Origin: Effrenium voratum
Lineage: Eukaryota > Sar > Dinophyceae > Suessiales > Symbiodiniaceae
Direction of reading: 5' to 3'
Length of the DNA: 64,000 bases
Assembly: GCA_963377175.1 (NCBI GenBank)
Contig: CAUJNA010000591.1
Location: forward strand, 1,026,001 to 1,090,000
The stretch's first letter is position 1. The number at the start of each line of letters is the position of its first letter. The position numbers and the translations under genes are program-made. The notes under the pieces are model-generated. The model saw nothing but the letters and a program-made list of their open reading frames with translations. It was not told the origin of the DNA and did no database searches. Shown here piece by piece: positions 21,980 through 33,560 of the stretch.

Positions 21980-24900
21980 CTTGCAGGAGCTGGGACCTGA
22001 GGTGTCTCTGGCCCCCTTTATTTTGGGAGGGAACCCCCCAAAAGAAGTGAGCCGTGCCGAATAACCCCGCTTTACTTTGTAGTTCTTTGTATTGTCAGGG
22101 TTTATGGCGCTGCTCAATTGGTGTCTCTTTGGTCCCCTTTCAGTTTGCCTCTGTTTTTTTTGCTGGGTTCCATTTGGTTTGGGTTTCCCTTTGGTTTGCC
22201 TTAGGCTTCCCTGCGAAGCAACCCCCGAAAAAGGGTACCCTCAAGAAAAGACATCCACATGTGGGCTTGTCTCAAAACAGCGGAACCCCAACAGTGGTGG
22301 TCTTCCTTTCATCCTCCTTCAAACGAACCATTTCTATGGGCCTCAAACAACAACACCCCGCCCCCCGTAAACAGCCCAAGGGGCGCGTCCCTTTGAGGGG
22401 ACCCCTGGCCCAGCGTGTTGTTCTTGTTTGGGGGAACTTCAGGGAAACAATCTGAAGCCATATGCGGGCTCCGTTTTGCCGTTTCGGCACTTCCAAGCAC
22501 ACGTTCGGCCAACCCAAGCCCCAGCTGAAAAACGGAGGAAACGTCCTGACATACCAGCGGCCCCCCGCTGTCCTGAGTCAGAGTGGAGTCACTACGAAAT
22601 CCAGAACTCGCACCAATTTGAAACCATTTGCCGAAATCAACAGGGGAATCGAATCAGAAACCGAGAAAAGAGTTCCCGTGGCCTTGGAGAATGGAATCAG
22701 ACACCGTTGGGTTTCTGAGTTCGCTGGTGCGATTTCTGGATTTCGCGAAAAAACATCCACGGTACCATGTCCTGACAGAACTCCGATAGCTCAGCTCCCT
22801 TCCAATGCTCCAAGCACTGGCAGGAGATCCATGACCCTCCCTCCCAACACGACACATCCTTACCCCTTAAAACTCCAAGCCCTGGGGAAGTTAATCTTTT
22901 AAAGACATATAGCCCATGTTACCCAAAAAGTTGAAAAGTTGTGTTTTTAAGAGGTAAGCATCAGTGGGACCTGCAAGATCCACTTTTCAAGGGACCAATG
23001 AAACCCCTGAGGTGCCATACGTGGGAGTGAGGGAAGCTTGGCCAGGCTGACTAGCTTTGCTTCGAACTAGTTTCCGCCCAAAACAACTCGTCAGACTGAA
23101 AAGTGGTGTTACGGACTTCAGGGATGATTCCCTCTTGTTGGCAACCAATGTTAAACAATCGATCATGTGTTTCCCTTGGGCTTCAGGTTGGATTTGATTC
23201 TCCCTAGGTGAACGGTGAACTCATGTGGACATGTCAACATGAGAGTACCCAACAAATGATAGCTTTCCTTCTGGTTTTCCCTTTCAGCCCAATGCAACAC
23301 AAAGGCCAAGCTCATCTAGAATGGTGTTGTGGGGTAATACAAAACCATATTCAGCCATCAAAATGATGGCATGTCGCAATTGATTTAAGCCCTTTCCATC
23401 AAACAGGGGGGGTTGTCTCAAAATAGGGGTACCCAAAACGAGTGGAGTTTTCCAGTTGCCCTAAATATGCCCAGGTGGCATCCCTGCAGCCCCGACAGTC
23501 CCTCGAACTTTGCGGAACCTTCTTCTTTCAGCTGCCCCAACCCACCCCCCCAACGAGCCTGTTCCGGGCCTATTGACCCCATAGCCTATGGCTGTTGGGG
23601 AAAACAGGCAGACCTTCATGGTGAATTTCTGCTTCACAAGCCCAACAAGGGCACCCCTGAAAAAGGGACAGACCCATGGTGACCATCTTCCACTTGCTTC
23701 TTCGCGGTTTCCCTTTAAACGAAGCCCGACAAGGGTACCATAGGGTACCCTAAAAACAGGGGACAAACCCATGGTGACCAGCTTCCTCTTGCTTTGGCCC
23801 CCTTGCAAAAATACAAACTTCTGTCCAGTAGGGAAATCGATTCCCTTTAAAATCCAGCCAGGTTTTTTGGTTTAAAAAAACAACAACTCCCAAACCCAAA
23901 TGATCGTGCCAGTTCTGCTTCCCGTTTTTTTGGGGTTTCCCCTTTAAACCAAGCCCAACAAGGGTACCCTAGAGACTCTGCAAGTCGAGTTATTCCTACA
24001 AAAGGGAACATACCTGAAATCGATTCCCTTCGAAAACCAACAAGGGCATTCCTTTTGTTCAATAAACATATGTTAAACCCAAGTGGGCGCGCCAGTGCGA
24101 CCCATGGCGCTCCCTGGCAGGTGTCGGTGATGCCCAGCTGGGAGCTGCCGCTGGCACAGACCATGGCCGCCGTCACCGTCTCGTTGGCGGCAGCGTAGCT
24201 TGCGGCGCAGGCGGCGTTGCTCAGCAGCTGCACCTGGCGGTGGCTCAAAATGTACCCGAATGGCACTGGATGAACTTCCATTTGGTTAAGACCCCTGGAA
24301 GAAATGAAAACATATGTCCAGTAGTATAGATTCCCTTTAAAACCAACAGGGGAAATTCCAAATGACTGTGGCTCAAAAAACCGGTACCAAAATGGAACCC
24401 TGCTAAATGGAAACAGGCCGGGTAGAACGACCTTTTATTTGGGTCGCACATTCTCAGGGGGCTCTCAAAATCATATGGCACTGGGTCAAAAGCCCGGTTA
24501 GCCCCAGTGAACATCCCAATCCCCACTAAAATTGGTTCCAAAATAGGTGGTGAGTTCACCAACCAACCAAAATGGGATCCCAAAACGGTTTTGACAACCA
24601 CAGCCAAATGGCACTGGGTATATGGAAAAAAGGAACAAAACCTGCTTCACCCCAGCTCTTGCATTTGGAGCCACGCCCACCTGGGGAATCGAATCTGGCT
24701 GAAGCCGCTTCGCCCCGTGGGGGGGGGTTTTCGGTGTTTGGGGGGGGTCCCACTCCCAAAATGAGGGGGAAGGTCGGTCAGCTGCACCTGAGTGACAATC
24801 AAAACCGATCGGTATTAAAATGGTCCACCCAGAGCCATGCTTCAAGAATCAAGAAGGCGGCGAAGGTACCTATTTATGGTTGGGACGGATTTTTACTAAC

Positions 24901-27900
24901 CTTCACTTACCCAGCTTCTAATTCTGACTCACCCGGCGAATCGCTTCGGCGGTGCAAAAAAACTCCTTCGCCCGGCAGAGCCGGGGTGTTGGGTGTTTTT
25001 TTTGGGGGATTTTCAACACTCCCAAAATCAGGAGGGTCTTTGGTCACCTTGGCCGCCTTGGCCTCGGGAAAACCGCCAAGCTCCTTGGAGTTGAAGAGCT
25101 GGATGGATGCGGCCATTGGGAGTCTCGCCCTTTTGGGAGCTGGACATAAAGGGTCATCACCTTTGGGGGCCACAGGCCACAAATGGACCATGGAAAGCAC
25201 TAACATGTCTTTTCAGGTGGTTTGGGAGAACTGAGGAGTTGGCACCCTTATGGTTCAAAGGATTGAACTGAAAGGCAAAGCGTCGCTCCCCATACCCAAG
25301 TACCCAAGTACCCACACGCTCAAGAAAACCTGCCAGGTTGGAACACCGCACCTTTTTGGGCACGTTGCAACAGGGATCCGGATGCATGAAAAACACCTGA
25401 ACATTGCAACTTGTAAATGGTGGCAACTCCAACTTTATTTTGGCGTTGAAAAATTGCCATGAATTTCAACCGGTTGCAAAATGAATTTCTTTTAAGGAGC
25501 CCTGTGCAACTTCCGGACTTCCTCTGGAAAGTGGGTCCAACTCTTTTCGGGGGTCTTAGCAGGCAAACCCGCGACTGAATGCTACCTCATAGCACATGCA
25601 AAGAAACGACTTGGGCCCATGACAAAACCTACGCTGCTGAAAATAACATGCTACATTCAACAACGCCTCCAACTCGAACACCCACCTAAGCAGGGTGCAT
25701 TTCTCCGGGTGGTTCCCAAAGGAAACCAAGCCACCCGTCTTGTGCGGTTGTTTTGATACCTGCTGACATGTTCGACCTCACCGTGTCACCTGCTTGGTTG
25801 GGGAAAAAATGATCGGTGGGTCGGCCAAAACCGGAGTTGCGCGCCGATGGACATATGGGGGCTGGGGGGGCCTTAATAAGGGCTTAATAAGCTCGGTTGC
25901 TTTCTGCTCCCCTGCTAAAAGCTTAACTTTTAGTGGTTTAGTGGAAAACCCCACTTAGTTGGCAAAAAGTTGTTCAGTCCTAACATCCCTCGGCAAAATG
26001 CGAACCAAAGTTTAAGGGTTATTGGTTGGCTCCTCCCTGGACCCACCCAGCGGCTCGGTCGGTCAGCCTGCGCCTGCTGCAAAACCTCCGGGTTCGGTCC
26101 TGCGATCCGCGATCCGCGATCCGCTCGCGTTTTTCACGAGCTGCCGCGAGGTTCCAACAGAGGCCCTGGAGGCTCCGGCCCACAAATTGGGGCAACAGAT
26201 ATGGCTGCGGCTCAAAGACATGTACCAAAATGGCCCCTTGGTAAATGGAACCAAGGACTAAAACCTGCGTAGCCCTGCTTGTTAATTTTTGAGCCACACC
26301 CAAATATCTCCGAAGTCAGGCCCCAAACCTAACAGGATGACTCGAATCTAACCCCCCCCCTCGTTCCCCTGGTTTCCTCCATAATCAATGCCATCAGGTT
26401 CATGAAATGTCCAGAACACCGGCAAAAGGTGCTCATTGGCCATGTCAACCCAGGAGATTTTCGTGCCAATGAACCCAGGGCTTCCCAAATAAAGGAAACC
26501 ACAAGTTGGATGCTTTGTTTTTTCTTTTTCTTCTTTGAATTTTGTCGGGTCAGACTCCAGTTCTCAATCCTTGCATCTGTCGCACAGGCAACTTGATCTT
26601 CCAGGTACCCTCCCATGTTTCATGTTGGGAGGGAGGGTCATGGATCTCCCCAAGGCCCATTGGCCATATCTCAGATGCCCAGTGGATTTCCATGGGAAAA
26701 AAGCGGGCATCCGATTTTTGGCTTGTTGAGTTTAAAGGAATCGGAACCCTTCCCCAAAACAAAAGTTGAAACAAGGGCGGAAGCCACTGGGCAACTGGCC
26801 ACATCAACCCAGACCAAGGTCTGACCATAGCTAGGTCCTCCAGATTTGAGAGGTTGTCTATTCTAGGGGAACCGAAAATCTCCCAACCCAAAAACGGGGT
26901 GAGCAAGGGCACCAAGCTGCTGGGGGACCGATCGGCTCCTGCGCTCATCAAAGTCCCCCAGCCGGTGATGCTGCAGGAGGCCCCCGTCTCGTCGGGGGAG
27001 CTCGGCAAGCACGCCGGGCCTGGCAAAAACGAAGAAACAAAACACGGCAAAACGGGCTGCAGAACCAAAAGGGCAGAGAAAACGAACGAGTGAGTGTATT
27101 TTGATTTTTGTTGCTTCAACAAACCGGTGTTTTGTTTTTTTCTGTTTCAGTTGATTGATTGCTTTGATTCTTGCTTCAACGAACTAGTGTTTGTTCTGCT
27201 TCCTTGCTGTTGTTTGGGGGGGTTGGTGTGCCTCAAAAGAGACGGAGCCATTGGGTCCGTTGCAGTTACATCAAAAAGGTGGCTCAAAGGGAAACAGCCG
27301 CAAAAGTAATTTGCTGAATGAAACCCGATTTGCTTTCCATCCATGATGTGCTTGTCTTCGTGCTCTACACGCGGTAAAGATTTCCCTGTACGACTGGCGG
27401 AGGCTGTCTTCAAAGCAACCCTCCCTCTAAGCGCGTCTAAGTGCTGTAAAGGGGCCGATGCAGTCGTTCGTGGGCATCTCTTTGTCCAATTCCTCGCTGC
27501 GCCAATGTGCGGAACGAATCGAATTGCCCCCCTCAAAAAGGATTCGGACCAGGTGAAAGTAGATGGCCCAATTCTCTTTCTCTGGGTCAGAAAAGGGGAA
27601 TTGTGTGCCCTGATAAATGTTGGCTCCTTTGTTCCGTGGGTAGTCTGGCGAGTGTGCGTTACCAGCTCAAAGCCCAACTTTGTGGTTCTCACCAAACCGG
27701 TCGCAAGAAGTACAATCAAGTCTTCTTGGTCTGTCCTTCTTTGTGGGCCCCCTTTTTCGGTGGTTTTTAAGAGAAACCAAACGGTTTCCACCGCCAGTTT
27801 GGTGGTCCAGCCTCAAAACAAACGACGGTGTCCTACTGAGTGTTCATGGCCGCAAGTTTCCATGGGCTCCCCAAGAAGCTGAAAGCCGATTCGGCGGATT

Positions 27901-30900
27901 CACTGGCAAGCAACATCGTTTCAGTTCAAGAGCAAAACTTAGTTGGTCCTCAGTATCAAAGAAAACCTTGGGGGATGGTTGTTCTCGGGCCCTGAGAACC
28001 AGCCAGTTCAAGTGTCATTGGACAGAGCGAGGTCCAAGCAAAACGCCAGCTGCTCATGGGCCGTTCCGGAAAACCGCCTCAAGCCCTCCTGGGGTTCTTC
28101 GACTTGGGGATCAACCAAAACGCACGGGGGATGCGTGACAAATCACCCTTCAACCGCCGGCTTGCATGAGACTTTTAATCCAAAAGCAATTCTTTGATAC
28201 CAAGCAAACACGCTAACGCGTGTTTGGAGCCCGTATAGTACAAGCACGGGATTCTGCGCGACAAACGACCATGGATTCAGTCAGGATGCCAGCAGAGCAA
28301 AGTCGAAATCAGATGTCACCTCCTTGTCGTATGACGGATGCGTATAGACATTTGCGACTCTTCGCTCCACGGAGATTCCGCTTGCAGCCTCATCCTCGGA
28401 ATACTGCTTCCAGTCCCCGGCAACCACCCGCAACCTCCGCATCTTGCACACATTCCTCGGCTCGCACAACCTCCGCTCTCCGAGTTGAACGCTTGATGGG
28501 AAGCTGCCAAACGGCAACAAGTGCTGCTCGGTCCCTCCGATTGACCATGCTGTATGTTCGGAGATGTCTTCCCCCCAAAGGCGATGTTTGCCTCACGTTG
28601 CGGAGATGCTGTTCCCATGTTGCCTCGTGACCCAGCTTCGATGTGTGTTGGCCTGCTTTTGCTCCATCTGCCCCGAAACCTCCATTTGCTTAAGTCCCTG
28701 GAAAAAAGTATAATAATTCCAGTAGTGATAGATTCCCTTTAAAACCAACAGGGAAAAAAACAAATCTTCACCAAATGGAAAGAAACTGGTTCACAGAAGT
28801 GCCCCCCGCGTTCCGCTCCGAGCGACATGCCCTGCACGCAGTGCGCCGCGGTGAGAGCCCAGCCGGGAGCGATCAGCGTGGCGCCGCAGAAGGGCGTGGC
28901 AGGGTCGGTGGCCTGCCGGGTGCCCCTGGGAGGCGCAAGGATGCCCCTTGGCAGAGGAAATACCCTCCCACCAACTAACATGGAAGTGCAAAAGGGCCCT
29001 TTCCGAGAGGAAAGTAGTCTTTCTGCAGGGGTCTGTGCACTTCCATGTTAGCTGGCAGAGGACATATCTATGTTGTTTTGCTTGCAAACATCTCAAGACT
29101 AATAATGAAGAGTTCGGTCAAAATGTTCAGCGGATGTTCTTCTGAAAAGCGAAACAACTTCAAGATGGTCGATAAAAAGGTCTTCAGGTTCTGCGCAGTG
29201 CATGATTATAGAGTTAGGCCCAGTTCCTGGAGATTCATTCTCCATGAATTTCCTGGTAGTTCTCGGCTTTGACTTGCTTTTCGTAAATCTCGATGTCTTT
29301 TTCGTGAAGTCGCCTAAAACTACTAAAGCTTCTATATTTTTGTGAGATTTTCAGAATTGGTACGGTTTCACGTTTTCCCCGCCCAGAATTACCCGCAAAA
29401 CGCCCGCAAAAAGCCCGCAAACGCCCGCAAAACCCCGCAAACGCCCGCAAATCAGAAAAAGACGCTTTTTGGGCTCGGGGGTCGCGCAAAACTCCTAGAA
29501 ACCACTTAGAACGCCCAGCACGCCCAAAACTACCAGGAAACTAAAACGCCTAGGAAAAGGCCGGAGAATGAATCTCCAGGTTATAGAATATATAGACTTT
29601 ATTGCTTGCTTCACGTTGAGTCACTGGCACAACGTAAAATGCATCCTAAGTCTAGAGTTAGAATATAGGAGAGGTCTTCACCGTGGTCAGGGCTTAGGGT
29701 GGCCTTTCAGCTTGCTAGGTCCTGGGGGGAAGCAAACAAATCATCGCGACTCTTAGTATTGTGGCGAAAAACTTTGCGTTTTTTGCAGCCGGCCCAGTTA
29801 AAATGAACAGAACCGACAAACTACAAAACCAAAAAACTGGCCAAGAACAGTGACGTAATTAGACTTGGACTGAAACCAGTACCATCCATGCTCAACGAAC
29901 GAAACCACACACATAGGGTTGCCCTTAAGGGGTGCAACCAAGAAACCAAGCTGCAATGTGGCTAGCATTTTCCCAAGCACTTCTGGTTGTCAAGCGTGTT
30001 GGAAAGCTTGGGGGGCGCGCACTATATTGGCAACACACCTCCCCCAAGCTTTCTCATTGAATATCCTCAGGCTCAACTGGGCTCAAGCAAACCCTTTTGC
30101 GGGTGCCCCATGATCCCATAAGAACCTGGTTCACCAATCCCCTGCTTGAGTTTGCTCCATGCCAGCCCCATTTTGAAGGTCAGCCGTCATTTTCGGCGGA
30201 ACACCCCCTATCAATTTGTGAGGTTGATTACTCCGGGGGTCACATTGATTAAGCTGGATTTGCCCCTCTTCTGTCCACCCTGTAAGTCTTTGAATAGGCT
30301 TGTGGACAACCCCGCCATCGGCGACTTGGGTGTTTCTCAAAATAGCGGTCCTCTTTTTGGATGCTTCTATTTTTGAAACCAGCGTTTCAAGTCAAGCCAC
30401 TTGGAAACTAACAGGAAACTAACCACCTGAAGGGTATCGACGTGGGTGTTTCTCAAAATAGACTTTTGGGATGCTTAACATGGAAAACCAACAGGAAACC
30501 AATCATCTGAAAAATATATATCTCATTTTGAGAAACTCCCACTTGGCCACGGGTCAAAACCCCGGTTAGCCCCCAGTGAACATCCCAATTCAACGACTAA
30601 AATAGGTTCTAAAATGGGTGGTGAATTCACCCACCACAAAATCCACTAAAATAAAGCCTAAAACGGGTGGTGCACCTACCCCCAAAGTGGGATCCCAAAA
30701 CGGTTTTGACAACCACAGCCACTTGGCTCTGCTCTCGCGGAGCCTTGCGCTGGGAGCGGAGGCTTGCCTGCCATCGCCACACGCATTGTCCGGCATCACG
30801 GCCGTGCACGATGCCCGCGCGAGCGCTCCTCGAAAGAAGAGGCCCCCGGCCCAAGCGGACCCACCATAGCGACACCCTCACCCTCAGCTAGTTACATGGC

Positions 30901-31745
30901 TGTGGGTCAAAAATAGTTGGTAACCCCAAAATGGACGCCTGGCAAATGCAAACATGGACCAAAATCTGCGGTCCAATTCCTGGTGGCTTAATTTTGACCC
31001 ATGCCCACATGGCGGTTGAAAGGCCTGCCAAGGAAATTTCGGGAACCCCTCCAAATCCGCACTGTGATGGGCCCAGCTCCAATCCCGAAGGGAAAGAGAG
31101 CCAATCACCAGGGCACGGCCTAAGAGACTCCCGTTTCACAGGTCTTTGGGTCTCCTTCCTCAAAATGCTTCGCCTCAAAGGTACCAAAAAATCCAACTTC
31201 TGGGGTCTATCGTCTACCCGCGTTTGCGTGTGAAACCGACACACATCTTTGGTGAAGCGGAACCCACTGAAAAAAAGGTGCTCGAACGAGGGGCTTCCTA
31301 TAGTTCTGGCACCCTTTGCGTCCAAAACCAACCCAAGGCTGCCCCCCACATTCTAGGATGGTTTCCACTATACCCCCAAACCACTACCCCCACTGAAAAT
31401 CTAGGAGTATACAGTGTACATAGTGGTTGCCCTCCCTCCAACAATCACGGAAGCTGACAAGAGGGTTTTGGAAGACTACTTTGCTTTCGGCGGAGCCCCC
31501 TATCCACTTCCATGTTTGTTGGAAAGAGGGTATTTTGTGGTTGTATAGTGGTGATATAGATATGTATGTATATACCCCATGTTTCCCTTAAACAGCTGCT
31601 TCCATCTTGGACGACATGGCTTTTCCCGGGCCAACGTTCCGTATCTCCTCCCCAGTCTGCCGCACTCGGCCGCCGGCGCCGCCGGCCCGCGCAAATGGGC
31701 TTCCGCAAGGCTCAGGACCACGGACACCCAAGCCATGGCCGCCAT
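21665..31745 (-). CDS. Secreted trypsin-type serine protease (gene span, at least seven exons)
   Basis: An S1-family endopeptidase cutting after Arg or Lys. On the minus strand: a signal peptide exon near 31.7 kb; IVHGRDAGQCVWRWQASL (mature N-terminus) at 30.8 kb; CGATLIAPGWALTAAHC (catalytic His) at 28.9 kb; VVAGDW and DFDFALL (catalytic Asp) at 28.4 kb; PACLPSS with SITGWGT at 27.0 kb; a cysteine exon ending DTCQG at 24.2 kb; DSGGPLVCQ (catalytic Ser) at 22.56 kb; and GVTSWGDGCALENFPGVYARV at 21.9 kb. Asp before TCQG (chymotrypsin position 189) and glycines in SWG and PGVY (216, 226) predict trypsin specificity. At least one short exon between the Asp and GWGT exons and one before the cysteine exon were not located. 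Introns of 0.5 to 3 kb are full of repeat elements. Confidence 0.85.
22546..22572 (-). CDS. Trypsin gene, exon 7: 27-nt microexon with active-site serine
   Basis: Nine codons, DSGGPLVCQ, holding the catalytic Ser195 and its disulfide Cys. The acceptor is GACTCAG|GAC and the donor CAG|GACGTT, a GA-type site. The next exon begins AAG|GAC, so both junctions share AGGAC. A longer exon reading on through DVSSVF cannot be ruled out, but then the next junction would not fit. Confidence 0.75.
24111..24233 (-). CDS. Trypsin gene, exon 6: cysteine exon and S1 aspartate
   Basis: Forty-one codons, VQLLSNAACAASYAAANETV then TAAMVCASGS and GITDTCQG. It has the NxxC...MVCA disulfide strand and, in DTCQG, the Asp at the bottom of the S1 pocket. 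The acceptor is CGCCAG|GTG. To join DSGG in frame the donor must be GGA|GCGCCA, a GC-type site. Confidence 0.85.
24485..24605. mobile_element. Inverted-repeat element, family E
   Basis: GTCAAAAGCCCGGTTAGCCC, CAGTGAACATCCCAATCCCC, and right end GGGATCCCAAAACGGTTTTG AC. Also at 12829, 30545, 43579 and 62035. Confidence 0.7.
24797..24930. mobile_element. Inverted-repeat element, family D
   Basis: TCAAAACCGATCGGTATT, AGAGCCATGCTTCAAGAATC and ACTAACCTTCACTTACCC; lies inside a trypsin intron. Confidence 0.68.
25370..25503. mobile_element. Family M repeat
   Basis: GGGATCCGGATGCATGAAAA, AACATTGCAACTTGTAAATG and CTTTTAAGGAGCCCTG; matches 3340-3465 over its length. Confidence 0.6.
26200..26303. mobile_element. 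Inverted-repeat element, family F
   Basis: ATGGCTGCGGCTCAAAGACA to TTTTTGAGCCACACCCAAAT; ACTAAAACCTGCG core. Confidence 0.66.
26831..26930. mobile_element. Inverted-repeat element, family A, forming the 5' end of a trypsin intron
   Basis: CTAGGTCCTCCAGATTTGAG to GCTGGGGGACCG. On the minus strand the element begins GTCCCCCAGC directly after trypsin exon 5, and its far end reads GAGGACCTAG, so GT and AG both come from the terminal repeats. Confidence 0.82.
26929..27019 (-). CDS. Trypsin gene, exon 5: PACLP and GWGT
   Basis: Twenty-nine full codons, PACLPSSPDETGASCSITGW then GTLMSAGAD, matching the xACLP and xITGWGT strands of S1 proteases. The acceptor is TTGCCAG|GC. The exon ends exactly where a CTAGGTCC-family element begins, so the element's own terminal repeat supplies the donor (CG|GTCCCCCAGC). 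Confidence 0.83.
28290..28499 (-). CDS. Trypsin gene, exon 4: catalytic aspartate
   Basis: Contains RRLRVVAGDWKQYSEDEAAS, then VERRVANVYTHPSYDKE and DFDFALL. VVAGDW and HPxYD are standard S1 features, and the second Asp of DFDFALL equals Asp102. The inferred donor CTG|GCATCC is GC-type, after which the frame stops. The upstream limit is approximate. Confidence 0.8.
28683..28762. mobile_element. Family G element (CCAGTAGTGATAGATTCCC)
   Basis: CCATTTGCTTAAGTCCCTGG, TCCAGTAGTGATAGATTCCC, TTTAAAACCAACAGGG. Copies near 1788, 23820, 24292, 34757, 48120, 52340 and 55440. Confidence 0.6.
28810..28912 (-). CDS. Trypsin gene, exon 3: catalytic histidine
   Basis: Reads ATDPATPFCGATLIAPGWAL then TAAHCVQGMSLGAE. 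The FCGxTLI and LTAAHC motifs hold the first disulfide cysteine and the catalytic His57. The acceptor is AG|GCCACC. The donor lies somewhere after HCVQGM and was not fixed. An unrelated inverted-repeat element starts directly downstream on the minus strand. Confidence 0.85.
29224..29581. mobile_element. 358-bp inverted-repeat element
   Basis: Perfect end repeats CCTGGAGATTCATTCTCC and GGAGAATGAATCTCCAGG, followed inward by TTTCCTGGTAGTT against AACTACCAGGAAA. Interior has a CGCCCGCAAAA mini-repeat. Longest such element seen; single copy here. Confidence 0.68.
29390..29462. repeat. CGCCCGCAAAA mini-repeat
   Basis: Six units of CGCCCGCAAA or CCCGCAAAA inside the 358-bp inverted-repeat element. 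Confidence 0.8.
30545..30720. mobile_element. Inverted-repeat element, family E, with internal duplication
   Basis: CACGGGTCAAAACCCCGGTT to GGATCCCAAAACGGTTTTGA. The TAAAATAGGTTCTAAAATGG / GGTGGTGAATTCACC block occurs twice (30597-30644 and 30645-30690). Confidence 0.68.
30744..30825 (-). CDS. Trypsin gene, exon 2: activation site
   Basis: Reads ARAGIVHGRDAGQCVWRWQA then SLRSQRK. The IVxG start of mature S1 proteases is plain (chymotrypsin has IVNG), followed by the usual W-x-WQxSL strand. The donor AAG|GCTCCG is GC-type and the next exon begins CGGCAG|GCC, so the junction reads SQRK-ATDPATPFCG in phase 0. The acceptor of this exon was not fixed. Confidence 0.78.
30893..31015. mobile_element. 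Inverted-repeat element, family F
   Basis: ACATGGCTGTGGGTCAAAAA to AATTTTGACCCATGCCCACA TGGC. Confidence 0.7.
31640..31745 (-). CDS. Trypsin gene, exon 1: signal peptide and propeptide
   Basis: Starts ATGGCGGCCATGG, reading MAAMAWVSVVLSLAEAHLRG then PAAPAAECGRLGRRYG. The hydrophobic run followed by small residues fits a secretory signal, and the Cys plus basic residues fit a zymogen propeptide. The start is the first of two close Mets; a longer open frame upstream lacks coding character. The 3' limit is uncertain. Position and strand directly precede the IVHG exon. Confidence 0.58.
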
Positions 31746-31799
31746 CCCTTCAGACACAGAAAAATGATCCAAAAGCACCGTGCTGTACGGTCTTAGACC

Positions 31800-33560
31800 A
31801 TCCCAAAAACACCGTGCTGTGGGGTCTTTGCTGACCAAAGACCGTCGGCATGGTGCTGGGAGCCAGGTGAAACCAAGAGTTTTCAGAGAAGCTCTGGCAT
31901 GCTCAGAGGTGCTCTGAACGATTGAAGCTGCGTTCAGCTGGCACATGACTGAACAATCCCTCTTCGTGTGGCACTGGTTGAAGCTCAGCTGGCCGCGGGC
32001 AAATGGCAACTTGATGCGCAATTTGCACCAGCTGTCCAGCACTGTCCGCAAGTCCGCAAGTCCGCCATTCATGACAGGTTAGGAAATGCTGGCTGCGTAA
32101 CTTACAACTTGTATGTGATCTTATTACATGCCTGTAGCTGGGCGGTCCGTTTTCAGAGTTTTAGTTGGTTGAGGGCTTTGACTTCTAGTGGGTGAAAATG
32201 GGAACCTAACCACTGAATCAACGAAGACAACCCAAAACAAACTCGGGAAATGGATGGCTGGTTACTGCTTTCGGGCAGAATTCCGCGCGGAACCTTGAAG
32301 AATCAGAGGAGTGTCTTTTGCCTTTTGGGTTTGGGCGTTCAAGTTGAAAACTCCAAGCAACCCAAAGCGGGCCCCAAAGCGGACCCTCGAAGGGAACCCT
32401 TTTGACCGTCCAATAAAAAACTGCCCCACACCAAGCGCACCCGTTTTGGCCGTTGCGTTTCGGTAACTGAGATAGGCAAGTGGCCTCTTGTGCATGGTCA
32501 TGCCCTAAGTGCGTTCAACTCAAGAGCCGACAAAAAGACGGTTGGCTCTCCCAAAGATTGCGCCGCCAAAGTTGGGTCTCCGAAGAACCGGCCACGACTC
32601 AGCTTCCCTCTTGGTGTTTTGGATAGACTAAGGTGTTCCCAGGGTGGTGGTCCATGTGCCCACGGAAACTCCCAAAAAAAACGGCTTCTCCCCCACCAAA
32701 AACATAAAAACAGGGCTCACATCCAAATCCAAAACCCAAGCCGCCAAGCAAAGGGTAACCTGAACGACCGGTTTGAACATGGTTCGAAGCTTGTTTCTCA
32801 GCAGCTGGGTGGCAGGCCCTGTCCAGCATCGGCTCCTTCGCACTCTGCCCATGCACGCGCAAGGCTCAAAAAAAACAGTGGAACGCTTGGCTCAGGACTT
32901 CCATTTGCTGGAGCCCCCGGGGAAAAATAGAAATATCCGCCGACATTGCGAGGCGTGTCGGATACCAAAGGAAGGATAGATGATAACCACCCCTAACCCC
33001 CCCCCCGCCCGAGTGTAGGGGGGAGGGGGTCCCCCATGTACCGCGCGGTGATTTGATGAATGTAGTCTTCGGGGGAGCCGGTGTCGCAAAACAGGGGTCC
33101 CAGGCTCGAATCGTGGTCAAAGGCCAATAGGGGCCAATAGCACCTAATAGTGCCCGTTGTTGGGCCCTTGCTGGGAGATTCCTTTTCTTGGGGCCTTGGC
33201 AACCATAGGAGATCTGTCACGTTTAGGTGGCGAAAGTGCCAGCACCGTAATACTTCCCAATAGCAAAACACCGCATCTTAACTTTTGCTTCGGGCATTTA
33301 GGTTTGGGCAGGTGCTGGTCGGTTTTTTGCAGGGCGAGGCTTTCTGCGTTGATTTCCGGTCGGTTCCTCCAAGTTATAAGAGAGGGTTCGCTAGTTGGAG
33401 CAACTCAGATGCATCTGCAGAGCCGGTTGCTGCGCGACACATTGATGTCAATTGACACCTCCTTGTGTTCGAAGTCTCCAGCGCCCTTCTAGCGGCTGAT
33501 TCCATCGTTCTTTTCGCCCATCGTTCTTTTCAAAAACCCGCCGTTTTCGCTGGGTTTCCG
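31800..33560. other. Interval between trypsin start and next islands
   Basis: Upstream of the trypsin signal-peptide exon, so any promoter should lie here. No TATA-like or other known promoter motif stands out, and only faint repeat similarity is visible (AGCTGGGCGGTCCGTTTTCA at 32,137, also at 12,431). Confidence 0.3.

Noticed and set aside
27330..27530. Plus-strand frame VRLAEAVFKATLPLSASKC as another protease piece
   Set aside because: It lies in a trypsin intron on the wrong strand, and the similarity is limited to a few common residues.
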